From: Gavia stellata
Taxonomy: Eukaryota; Chordata; Aves; Gaviiformes; Gaviidae
NCBI RefSeq assembly: GCF_030936135.1
Contig: NC_082604.1
Location: 4,099,001 to 4,163,000 of the forward strand
Direction: 5' to 3'
Length of the DNA: 64,000 bases
Shown here: positions 1 to 10,289 of the stretch, one piece after another
Layout of the letters: every line of letters starts with the position of its first letter
Position numbering within the stretch: position 1 is the stretch's first letter
Translations under genes and position numbers: made by a program
Notes under the pieces: generated by a model
What the model saw: only the letters and a program-made list of their open reading frames with translations
Database searches by the model: none
What the model was told of the DNA's origin: nothing

Positions 1-333
1 GTGCAGCTCAGACCTCGGCCTGGATCCTTCGCAGTTTAAACAAGGCTGTCGCTGGAACTGGCTTCTGCTCAATTTGGGCCTGATCCTTTCCTCCCCCGTT
101 CATCGTGGTGTTTTTATTACTTCTGTGGGCTTTGGATCAGCCCCTGCACCACATTCTGGGCTAGGTCAATCTCTGCATGTCACCTTGGGAACTGTTGGGA
201 TTCCTATGGTGGTGTGCAGCATCGGAGTGACTTGGAGAAACAATGGACATCAGATTAAAATGAACTCGGTAGAATTTGCTTTCTTTCTCCCTTCGTTTGT
301 CCTCTTGCTTCTATTTCTTCATCTTTTTTGCAG

Positions 334-434
334 GCTAATTCACCCTTGTTTTTGTGACAATATACCAGTTTTGTTCTTCTTTTCCCTCTGAAGGAAATCA
401 GCAGGAAGTCGGCATATTCTGAATTCTCACTAAA
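334..434 (+). other. Probable 5' untranslated part of the first coding exon
   Basis: A strong splice acceptor (long pyrimidine tract then TTTGCAG at 327-333) lies about 100 bases before the start codon at 435. This suggests that the coding start is in the second exon and that a non-coding first exon and the promoter lie further left, partly or wholly outside the window. Human PROC also has a non-coding first exon. No TATA box was recognised in 1-434. Confidence 0.45.
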
Positions 435-513
435 ATGGAGAGCAGTTCCTCACTTGTGATGTTTCTCCTACTGATGTGCTCCATCAACAGCAGCTGTCCG
501 TTTTCATATTCAG
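435..513 (+). CDS. Protease coding exon 1: signal peptide
   Basis: The ATG at 435 opens a short serine-rich N-terminus followed by a hydrophobic run (VMFLLLMCS), a typical secretion signal. The exon ends with donor G|GTAGGT in phase 1, the usual phase for this position in the Gla-protease family. Confidence 0.85.
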
Positions 514-3500
514 GTAGGTGCTTCTGAATTACGTTTTTATCTTAATTGTCTTATTGTGACAATCTTGGCATTTGAACTGAAACTACACTCCTTTTCTGAA
601 CACAAAGTCCTATGGGTTGAAGAAGCACTTCCTGAAATGCACAAGAGAAAAAGAAATATTCATATATATTTCCAAAGGAAATCAGCCTTTCTTAACTTCT
701 TACTTAGACCACTATCCTGTTGAAAAGTATTCTCCTTGAGATGTTGAACCCAAAATCTGAATTATTTTTGCATGGCGATGCTTTCAAATTTGGGAAGATA
801 AAATTAGGCACTTTCACGTGTGTTCTGGGACCTTATGTTGATTTTACTACAACAACCACACAAGGTTTGGAAATGGCTTCAGAGAGCTTTAGAACAGGCG
901 TGAGAATGCACAGGATCTCATGAACCATTATGGCTGTCCTTGCAGAGGAGGAAGAGCAGAAGTAGAACTGGTATCTGCAAACCAGAAGGCTTGACAACAG
1001 ACATAACCTCTATATGATGGTACTTACAATAGGTGAATCCTTTAAAGATGACCCCACAACTCAAGGGGTGGTGAAGGGCAATTTCAGTGACGTAAGTGAA
1101 AGACGTTTTTTCCATTACCAGACAGCAGGGTCTGTCCAAAGCTTTTCTCAGCTGAGAGGTTTTGTCGGCTCTTTCTAATTGCCTAGAAATGAAGCAATTT
1201 AATACTATTCTAGAATTTCAGTCATTGCTACAGATACCAATCCTGCAACTGCAAAGAAACGTGTGTCTTTATGGTCCGTCTCCAAAACTGAGTTCTTTGT
1301 CAGAGGGTTTTGACTTGTCTAGGACACTAAACCATGACTAGGAAAACAGACTACTGTTAAATGAACTGCTGTATGAATTTTAGTAGGCTTTGTCAGGATT
1401 ACAAAGTGAGCTTGCTTCTTAAAACACTTCTTAGCAGCAGTTTTTCAGAATCAGATGGGTGGGGTATGGATATAGAGCCACACGTCTGGAGATTGAACAA
1501 AAAGGTGAAAACCTCCATCTGCTCTAAATAGCGACTCAGGGCTCAATTCAGTTGGCGCACATAAGTGTCCGGAGGTGCTTGAGATGGCACGTGGTATCGA
1601 TACATCCACAAGGGCCGAGGGAGCCCTCGTTTTCCTTCAGAGCATCCTGGCTGGAAAATCCTGGGAGCACTGTGCTTCAGCTAGAGGTGTCATAGCAAAG
1701 ACTTGCCATGGAGCATCAGGGGGAATGTGGGGAGGATCTTACTGCCATGTTCCCTCTTCTGGCCACTCCTGCCTTAATTTATTGGCAGTAATAGCCCTTA
1801 AGACATTGTGGTAGGAGGGCAGATAGCTTAGTCAAGCGAAGCTGAGATGAACCACATATAAGCACAAAACATACGCTTTATATATTTCTTTTAATGAAGA
1901 AGCGGTATCTGTCCTGTTGTGGCCACAGTAGCTACCTGGAAAGCACTGGGTCTGAATGTCTGAATGTCTAACAAAGCTGACACCAAATACAAACCAAACC
2001 TCTCCTTTCAGCTTTATTTCCACATGCACACACAGCCAGGCAACTAGTAATCATTGTGAATCAGGCAGAAAAATATAACCAGCCTCCAAAGAAGCAGCTT
2101 TATTTTTGTGGAATAAAAAATTATTTCTGCACTAATCTGCAAGTCTCAGTAGTGGGTCTTGTCATCCACTAAAAGAAAGCTTAAACTACTAGTGTCTTTT
2201 GTTGGAACACAGACTAATTTTATTTTCCTTTGGGCTATTTACATAGATCCCCCTCCTTCTTTATGTTGTTTACCCGGCTGAAAGCATGTTACTGTCACGA
2301 TGATGGTTTGTGGCCTTCCAATATCATTAACTCTTCAATTTTGTTTTTCTAGTGTTCATGAGAAAAGACGAAGCACATGAGGTGCTGAAAGTCCATAAAC
2401 GTGCTAACTATTTTCTAGAAGAGATTCGTCCAGGGAACTTGGAGAGAGAATGCAACGAGGAAAAGTGTTCATTTGAGGAGGCTAAGGAGATCTTCCATTC
2501 TCAGGAGAAAACGGTGAGAAACTTTACTTTAGGAAAAAGAGAGGAAAGTTAACAGTGAGCTGTAGGTAATCCTTCCCAAGCCGCCTGGCGTGGCTCTGAC
2601 CGGCCTGTGCCTATGGATTCTGCAGCTTGGTAGTCAGGATGGGTCACTCAGGGCAGCTGTGAGATCTCGCTTTCTAAGTGAGTGCTCAGTTCGTTGCGTA
2701 AATGTTAAACACAATTCCTTAAAAGTATCCAAAGCCTATTTCTGTGAGAGCCTCGATCCAGCATCGTGATTCTGACATTTTCAGAGGCCACTTGCTCGAT
2801 CAGACCGCTCCAAATACAGAGGAGGGGCGCCTCATTCCCAGGGCCCGATAGTGTCCAGCTGGGAAGCAGGGCTGCGGGCGTTCTGCCAGCGACCTTCTGC
2901 CAAAGCAGGAGTTCGAACTGCAATTTTAAATAGAGGTGCCTAATTTCTCTTGTATGTAGCCCCAGTTGCTTAGGTGACATCTTCCTTAGCAGGTAGTGCG
3001 GTGCAGTAGAAATGGCTCTTCAGAGTGAGGCAGTTGGTGCTGAGGACCTTGCATTGACACGTTTTGTGGGAAGGGGGTGTCACTTCAAACTCCCAGGCTG
3101 GTGCCACAGACCTTTCACTGGCTGGAGCATTTACGGATCCAAGCATTTGGTTTAATTTTCATTCTAATACGACCCAGTTTATGCACTCTGTGGCTGGTCT
3201 CTGCTGCAAACGAAAGTGAGCTGCATCGTGATGATCAGGAGATCTGCTCTGAGAATGCATTTTATGGTTCTAATAAAAATGTTATTTACATGCACCCTAA
3301 AACGTTTTCTAAATTATATCTTCAGTAACCAATATGGCCACTTGTTGACTATTTTCTTCATTTGTAATTTCTTCTTGCAGATGGAGTTTTGGTTCAATTA
3401 CAAAGGTAGGTAAAAAAGGAATTTTTTTAAAAATCTATTTCTTGTGTCCCTTCTGGGTACAAAGAATTATGTGGCAGTTTAAAGCCAGGCTTCTCTTAAT

Positions 3501-6500
3501 TCCTGGAATTACACTATGCCTTGTTTCTTCCTCTTAGGTTTAAATCCCTGTAGTACAAATCCCTGTAACAATGGTGGAGTCTGCAAAGTAAGACGCTACA
3601 ATTACTTTTGCATATGCCCCCCAAAATTTGGAGGAGAGAACTGTGAAAAAGGTGAGTACAGGAACAGACACACTGACGTTCATTGTGAAGGAAGGATTAA
3701 GGCTGGAATTGGCTCCTTGGATACTTGATCTGAACCTTTGCACAGGCTTCTCACTGAGGTTATCAGTGGTGACTTTGTCTGATACAGAACTGGTCGGTTG
3801 TTTAAGATCCAGACATTAGAACAGTGTTTTCTTAGATGACAGTGTTGGGGCACTGCCACCCTAGGAAGGGAATCATGTTGTCACAGCGGCTGTAGCTGCT
3901 TCTGGCTCTGCTGTGTGGAAGGAGAGGGCAGCACCGCCTCCTGTCATACAGCAGCTGTAGTTCTGGGCTCTTCACTCATCTGTGCAAGCCCTGAGGAAGG
4001 CACGTGGCCATCTCCCGCCTTCCCCCAAGGAAGGATAGGGAATTACCTCTGTTTATCACATTAGAGTGATAACAAGTCTAGTAACTTCTGCCATAGATGC
4101 CTGCACTGGAGATCATGAAACCCTACTCTTTTTATAATTTTATTGAGTAAATGCATCAATCAAATCAGCCAAAGCTAATTTGTAAACCTGAAAAAAAATG
4201 TGTTTATGTTGTAATATATGAATGATGAAAAATGAAGTAGAAAAGTTGCCTACCTCTTACCAGATTTTTGGTCCTCTGAAATACTGCATCCAGTTTGCAA
4301 ATAACTGAGGCATGAAATTACAGCAAAAGCCAAACTGATGTGGAAACTATGAATCATAAGTAATTTTTTTGTTCCCCCCAAGTGCTTTTGTCGACCTTTT
4401 CTTTTTACAGTGAAGCAATTCAACATGATTTTTTTTTTTTTTAATGTAACAATGTATAAAAAACTCAGTCAATTTCTTGCAACCTTGGCCCCCACCAAAA
4501 TGCCTGGTACTTTAAATCTGTTGTGATATAAAAGATAAGATGTGCAGATGGATCAAAAATGGATGCATTTAGAAGTGTTTACTCTTCCAGGCATTTTCTT
4601 GCCCCTGCTTTACAGGCAGAAAGGCCTAGAGCCCAGCTGTGGCCTCAAGACAAAGCTGGCAAATAAGAAAATGGTAGAAACAGGCGAACAACAGTAGACA
4701 CAAGGCAATGTGTTTGGTTTGCTACAAATCAGCGGGATTTTCCAGAACTCTAAGAGGTAGTTCCTTCTGTTTCCCTGTGAGATTTCAGTGGATTTTTTTC
4801 CTACTTTCTTTCATATAATACTAGTGCTAGAAGCTGTGCAGGGCTCAGGCACCCATGCGTAGCAATAGCCAAGCGAATGTCCGTGTGTTTCCATCACAGA
4901 AAAGTTCGAATGCTGGTATAAGAACGGTGGGTGCTGGCAGTACTGCAGGGACAGCAGCAGCGCCTTTCATGTGGTGTGTTCCTGCGCAAAGGATTACAGC
5001 CTGCATGAGGACGGGAAGAGATGTGTGCAAGCAGGTAAGGCATGGGCAGCTCGGGGTTACTTCAGGTAAAGAGCAGACACCGTCCTTTCCTCTTCACTAG
5101 TTGCAGAAGAGCTACACACGCTGTAGCTATTCGAGCTTGCTTTTACTTAGTGTATGGCAAAGATCTGTATTATTTATGTTGGTTTGTTTGTTTGTTTTAA
5201 ATGTTAAGGTTCGTCTCAATCAGGTGCGTCTCTAATCCAGTGCTCCCATGAGCATGTACTGGGTAAAGGAGCAGCGGTACAGTCTGGGGTGGGTCTGGTC
5301 CTTCTAACAGCAGCACAGACTTACATCAGCGTAACAGAGTTATGAAGCCAAACCGCAGCATTGGGCAGCGAGGGGAAGTGACAAGGGGCTTTAAAACTTT
5401 GTGTTAAGGTGTCCTGTCACAAGGGGAGTGCTGGGCTTGGTTTCTGTCCCGAAGAGAGCCCTCGGCAGACTGCTCCTGGAGTAGGCAGCCGTGGCTGATG
5501 GCTGTGGTTCAGAAAAGGCACAGCCGTGTGCTGTTTCTCAGTAATTAGCGCTACACACCTTGGTCAGATGATGGTGGGGCTGGGTGGCGAAAGTGGAGTT
5601 TGATACCAAGATGTCAGAGTTGTTCCTGGGCTCTTACTGAAGGGTTGAATCCCCTTCTTGTACAGGAAAAGTGCTGCTTTTGTGTAGGAGGTTGACCCTC
5701 AAATCAAATCTTTATTTCTGCCTTTCCTCCCTCCAGCACCATTTCCATGTGGCCTGATTAAAGCCCGGCAGGCCCTGGCAGAAGAGCGGCTGGAGCACAA
5801 AAGGTTCCCGAGGGGACTGAGCGAGCGCAGGGATGATGTGGCCAGGTGGAATGAGAGCGCAGAGGGCACAGTTAGGCAGACGGAGCTGGAGCAAAGTGCT
5901 GTTGGGGAAAATGAGACCTTAAAAGATGCCTTTGGACAGAGCATGCGTGTGGAGGGCGACGCTGGACAAACTGAGGTGACAGGAGATGCTTCCAGCTGGA
6001 ACAAGACACTGGTGGACTCTGTCACCCAGAATCCACTGGGGAATGGTGCTGCTGGCCAGGAGGCGGGTGTCCCTGAGCACGGGGCGGCGGTGGAGGGGAC
6101 CAGCAGGCCTGGCAAGCCCGGGAGAGGCACAGCTCCCCCGACCCAGGGCCCTGCGTGGCAGAATGAGAGCACAGCGCCTGCTGCCAGGCAGAACGAAATG
6201 GAGGAAAATGCTGTTGGGCAAAACCAAACAGGGGAGAGCGCTGGCCAGAACGCAACAGAGGCCAGTCAAACCGTGCATGATGGGCTTAATCAGAGCAGTG
6301 ACTGGGGAAATGCTTCAGACACGCCTCAGTTTGTCCAGATGAACATCAGCTCTGCATTAGCACACAATGGCTCCAGGATAACGGGAGGAACTTTGTGTCA
6401 TCGTGGACATTGCCCCTGGCAGGTAATACTTTTCTTCCAGTCTGGCCATAAATACCACACCTGAGTGCTTTCTTACTTGATCATCACTGGGTCCCTCTGG

Positions 6501-9500
6501 AGCAGAGTTCATCAAGCCAGTATAAAGGCTGTAAAACCACATGTATTTCTCAAACTTCTGCAGGTCTTTTTGCTGATGCGTATCTTAGTTGCCTTATTTA
6601 TTATTCTTTCCCCCCATCCTACATATATGTGCTTTTGTGAGCTCAACTTAATACTTTCTCTCTTAACTACATCAATCAGATCTTCTCCTGCTTTGTTATT
6701 CAGGGTCTTTGTTTCTAAATGTCCTTGGTGAAAAGCTGTGCTTCTGATGCCTTTTGGAATGGCTGGTGGTATTTTTCCATGACCTGGTGAGATCCTTCAT
6801 TAGAATGCTGAGATTTTCATACTTGCTATGGTAAGGGAGATAAAACAGAGAGGGCTCAAATGTGAAGAAGGCGAGTGGCATGTGGCAAGTAGGGGAACCA
6901 TCCTGAAGTGTTTATTTCCACTACGTTGTTTTGGTTTTTTTAGACTTGGTTTTAGGCTTGTCCTTTGGGCATGTCCTTATTTGTTACTACTTTTCACTTA
7001 TTTATATTCTCTCTGTTTCATCAGTGTATTTTTATTGTTTATGGGCTTGTGCACAGAAAGTTAACGGACCGATCTAAAAAAAAAACCAAACTTCAGGGTA
7101 CTGTCAGTATGTTTTATCGCTGTCAAACAAAAAATATTTTTCCCATTCCACACAGCAGGAGGTATTTTACACATGGAAAAATAGTAGGCGGAACCTGCGT
7201 GGACCATGCAGTCATTGCAAGGTGAAATGGGAAATTGTATGGGTTTCTGCCATCTTACACACCAGCTGCTTTCCTTTTCATCAAGTGAGAAATTATTTTG
7301 GGGTACAAGAAGGGAATGTAGTCTGAATGCTGCCTAACCTATACAGTTTCTTCTTCAAATGAAGTGTTACTATCAAGGAAGTTTTAAATTTTCATTACAT
7401 CAGGCAATTTGTAATTGAATTTTCTATTTTTTATATATATAAATTTTTTTTTAAAGGGTTTTGCAAACCTTTTCCCTTCTAGTTCTTCATAACCTAAAAG
7501 CCAGCATTTTCAGGTAATGTTTCTTTGTGACTTTTCAATGTTTTGTTCTAGCACTACTGAACAAAAGTAAAAGCAACAGTAGTACATAGACTTAAGTCAA
7601 AATGACTTATGTAAAACATGACTCCAGGAACTAGCCCAAGGTAGGAGGCCAGACTGTGTCGCACCTTTTTTCCACTATTTGATTATTAAGTAAGTAAGTT
7701 CACTGAAACTGCTGAGTACCAAAATTTAAGCTTTTCCCTTAGTTTAACAGATGAAATAACAGGTTCAGGGAGGGGTTTAACTGAAGAGATGCTGAGGCAG
7801 TAATGGAGCTTATAATTCTGAATAGACAAGACAAACATCTATCACTGAGCAGTGTGGTTTTACTGCTCCACTTACTTTTTACGCTGTAAAGCGTTCCAAA
7901 TTTTATTACCAATATAACAAAGTTTCTGAATCTCCACTCTTACTTGCACTTTCACTTGACAGCTGGGAAAGTGGATGATGCTTTTCTATCTCTTGTTCAT
8001 GCAAACACTGCTCTCCCTCTTCTTTTTTAACTGGAGTACCAATGAACTACACCTTGTGTTACTGTTCTCCCCCACCCCCAAAACATTTGAAGCCACATCA
8101 GGGCTTCAACTCAGTCATACTTGTTTCCTTAGAAGAATGGCAGTCACCATAGCTCTGATGCTGTTTGTCAAGCTTAGGTCATCATAGTAGTCTGTTCCAT
8201 TGTCCTGGTGTGCAATCATTTTAATACTATTTCATGTTACTACTCTTTTAACATAATCTTTGCTTGGTGCACTGTAGTCATTATTGCCAGAAGTGTTATT
8301 TTCAAGATACAGAGCCTGCAACCGAGAAGAGAGAGCCTGACAGCGTGCGTAAGTACCTAACGCAGCCCTGGTGACATGTCCTTCCTCATCTTTCCTTCAT
8401 ACAGGTTTTGATCCGGAATAGTAAAGATATTGGTTTCTGCGGAGGGAGTTTAATCAGCAGCCGCTGGGTGGTCACTGCTGCTCACTGCCTTGATCTCGTC
8501 AGACCACACCACGTTACCATAGGTGAGTACAATTTGTGTGTCATATAAATGCAGGGGTAATCTCTTACTTAAAATGTGCTTTGCATTGTACATGAACACA
8601 GTAAGAGATGGTTGAGAAACAGACACACATCCAAACTGATGCGGATTTACAGAACGCTTCATGTTCTTGGCAGCAGTGAAGTGCAAAGGGGCTCCAACTG
8701 GTCCCTTTTGTTTTTCATGGAGAACCGGGGTGCATAAGGCACAGATTGATCTTTTTTCTTTTACCCATTTTGGTAAACTCATTGTACATGGAGACTGAGC
8801 ACATCTCAGGGTACACCTCAGAAGGAAGAAGGATTCCTGTAGGTGATGGTCTGATCTCAAATCACTTCTGTTTTTTAATTAATCAGCCTTAAGATTAGTT
8901 TCCTGCTGTGCAGCTGGCTTCTCGGTGCCTGTCACTGCCTCAGAGGAGAAAGCCCCTCTGCCTTGTAATGCACTACAGCACCCGTTACAGCAGCCAGAAT
9001 GCTGCCATAAACACAATCTTGTGTTTGAAACCCCCAGAAATGAGACATGCAAGAGGAGCAGATAGAATACAGCACTGCGTAACTGACAGGAAACAATTCT
9101 TCAGCCTTAGCCACGGCTGCATCTTAATGCTTATGTTGTGTTCCTGAGGGGGGGGAGCAGGAAGGCCTATGGAAGCTTAGACAAACTGGTCAAAATACAG
9201 TGCTTACTAAAAAGCTTTTATGGTAAAACCCCTACCCTGGGAGTCATAATCTCTGTAAGTATCTATTCATCCAGTCAACAACTTTGTCTTGCCCTAAAAG
9301 GGCAAACCAGTAAGCTTGAGTTGCAGGATCACATGTGCAGTGTAAGAAATTACTGGTACCAAGCATGATTTGTTTTGGTCTGCGCCTCCTTGGGACGGAA
9401 TGTCAAAGCATTAATTCACTGCCCTTCCTGTTCCCCCATGAGCATACCCTACAGGCTGTTTACAGTTTGCTTAACATTTTAACTTGTCATGACTACAGGA

Positions 9501-10076
9501 GACTTTGACAAATACCAAAGAGAATTCAAAGAGCAGAAGATCAATGTGGAACGGAGCTGGACACATCCACATTATGATTCCAATCACTACAACAGTGACA
9601 TCGCCTTGTTGTACTTGAGCAGTGACGTTATTTTTAATGAGTACGCAATTCCCATCTGCCTCCCAAGCCCTAACCTTGCCGCCCTGCTGTCTGAAGAAGG
9701 AAGAATAGGGATGGTAAGTGGATGGGGTGCCACTCATGAGAGAGGCTCCACTCTGCGCTTCCTCATGAAAGTCCGGCTGCCCATTGTAAACTTGGAAACC
9801 TGTCAGCGCTCAACAGACAGACTCATTACTGACAACATGTTCTGCGCAGGTTACACCACCGAAGTCGCAGATGCCTGTAAAGGGGACAGCGGTGGCCCTT
9901 TCACAGTGTCTTACCACAACACTTGGTTTCTCTTAGGGATTGTCAGCTGGGGTGAGGGCTGTGCTGAGAAAGGAAAATACGGTGTATATACGAGAGTATC
10001 CAACTATGTCCCGTGGATTAAGGAGATTGTTGAAAGTGTAGCAGATTCGGCAAACTTTTCCATTAACTTTTCTTAA
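435..10076 (+). CDS. Vitamin K-dependent coagulation-type serine protease at the PROC locus (protein C by synteny, factor X/IX/VII-like by sequence)
   Basis: Eight coding exons join in frame: 435-513, 2353-2513, 3381-3405, 3538-3651, 4900-5034, 5737-6422, 8405-8522 and 9499-10076. They give 1896 nt, or 631 residues plus TAA. Domains in order are a signal peptide (about 1-21), a propeptide ending VHKR at 43, a Gla domain from A44 (LERE...EEAKEIF), an aromatic helical stack (MEFWFNYK), EGF1 (about 89-126), EGF2 (about 127-171), an activation region (about 178-385) and a trypsin-like domain (386-631). The catalytic triad is H427, D473, S570, with D564 in the S1 pocket, so cleavage after Arg/Lys is expected. 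C176 and C493 probably link the light and heavy chains. Position beside convergent IWS1 argues for PROC. Motifs such as R-ITGG, GHCPWQ and NMFCAGY look more like factors X, IX and VII, so I give no symbol. A secreted liver protein is the family expectation. At 631 residues it is much longer than human protein C (461) because of exon 6. Confidence 0.9.
2353..2513 (+). CDS. Protease coding exon 2: propeptide and Gla domain
   Basis: Acceptor TTTCTAG|TG and donor ACG|GTGAGA bound this exon. It encodes a propeptide ending HKR, where furin-type cleavage is expected, then the Gla domain starting ANYFLEE with LERE, two spaced cysteines and several Glu pairs that gamma-carboxylation would modify for calcium and phospholipid binding. 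Confidence 0.95.
3381..3405 (+). CDS. Protease coding exon 3: 25-nt microexon (aromatic stack)
   Basis: This exon is exactly 25 nt, between acceptor TTCTTGCAG and donor AAAG|GTAGGT. A 25-nt exon encoding the aromatic helix after the Gla domain is a hallmark of the factor VII/IX/X/protein C family. It encodes MEFWFNYK. Confidence 0.93.
3538..3651 (+). CDS. Protease coding exon 4: EGF-like domain 1
   Basis: A phase 1-1 exon of 114 nt encoding an EGF module with six cysteines ([14 protein letters not shown]...FCIC...NC). The family's usual Asp residues for calcium binding before the first Cys are replaced by GLN. The Asp/Asn of the beta-hydroxylation consensus is Val ([12 protein letters not shown]). 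Confidence 0.93.
4900..5034 (+). CDS. Protease coding exon 5: EGF-like domain 2
   Basis: A phase 1-1 exon of 135 nt between acceptor CATCACAG and donor GCAG|GTAAGG. It encodes an EGF module with NGGCWQYC and CSCAKDYSL, similar to the second EGF of factors VII and X. Confidence 0.93.
5737..6422 (+). CDS. Protease coding exon 6: long glycosylated activation region and activation site
   Basis: Acceptor CCCTCCAG, donor CAG|GTAATA, 686 nt, phase 1-0, open throughout. It begins APFPCG, whose Cys (C176) should bond to the heavy chain, and ends [16 protein letters not shown]. Between them lie about 208 residues rich in Gly, Ala, Gln and Glu with ten Asn-X-Ser/Thr sequons (N210, N230, N260, N314, N334, N343, N356, N363, N374, N382). 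The last sequon sits four residues before the predicted scissile Arg385. Basic clusters HKR (194) and ERR (203) are candidate light/heavy chain processing sites. The human factor X activation peptide is 52 residues. Confidence 0.93.
5847..6230 (+). repeat. Internal repeat in the activation region (two ~25-residue copies)
   Basis: Residues 209-232 (5847-5918) and 312-336 (6156-6230) align as W(Q)NES....RQ.E.E..AVG.N.T, and both carry two sequons. This suggests that the long activation region grew partly by internal duplication and then diverged. Confidence 0.6.
8405..8522 (+). CDS. Protease coding exon 7: catalytic His exon
   Basis: A phase 0-1 exon of 118 nt between acceptor TTCATACAG and donor ATAG|GTGAGT. 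It encodes the N-terminal part of the protease domain, CGGSLISS then WVVTAAHC with catalytic His427. Exon phases match factor X and protein C. Confidence 0.95.
9499..10076 (+). CDS. Protease coding exon 8: catalytic Asp and Ser, C-terminus
   Basis: Acceptor GACTACAG; the frame stays open to TAA at 10074-10076. It encodes Asp473 (NSDIALL), the chain-linking Cys493 (PICLP), Asp564 and Ser570 ([10 protein letters not shown]) and SWGEGC. A single large last exon of this kind is usual for the family. The tail carries two further NFS sequons (N625, N629). Confidence 0.96.
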
Positions 10077-10257
10077 CACCATCTTTAAAAACAGGGACAA
10101 TTCTGTTATTACAGAGTGTTTCAGACTAAGGCACTGTGCAGTTCCTGTCCTTAATGGGGTAAAATCAAGATTATCTTCAAAGAAATTTTGAGTCTCTATT
10201 TACCATAAATGGTTAAATTGTTCATTCAAGTTATTACTGAGTAAAATACTTGTGTAT

Positions 10258-10263
10258 AATAAA
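10258..10263 (+). terminator. Polyadenylation signal of the protease gene
   Basis: AATAAA lies 182 bases after the TAA at 10076, giving a 3' UTR of roughly 200 bases. It is the first canonical signal downstream. Confidence 0.75.
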
Positions 10264-10289
10264 GACCTATTCTGCAAATAACAAAAAGA

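Noticed and set aside
5699-6342. Several other open frames over the protease exon 6 (157 codons minus, 118 codons plus)
   Set aside because: They are shadows of the GC-rich activation-region exon. Only the frame joined to EGF2 and the protease domain keeps splice phase and family motifs.
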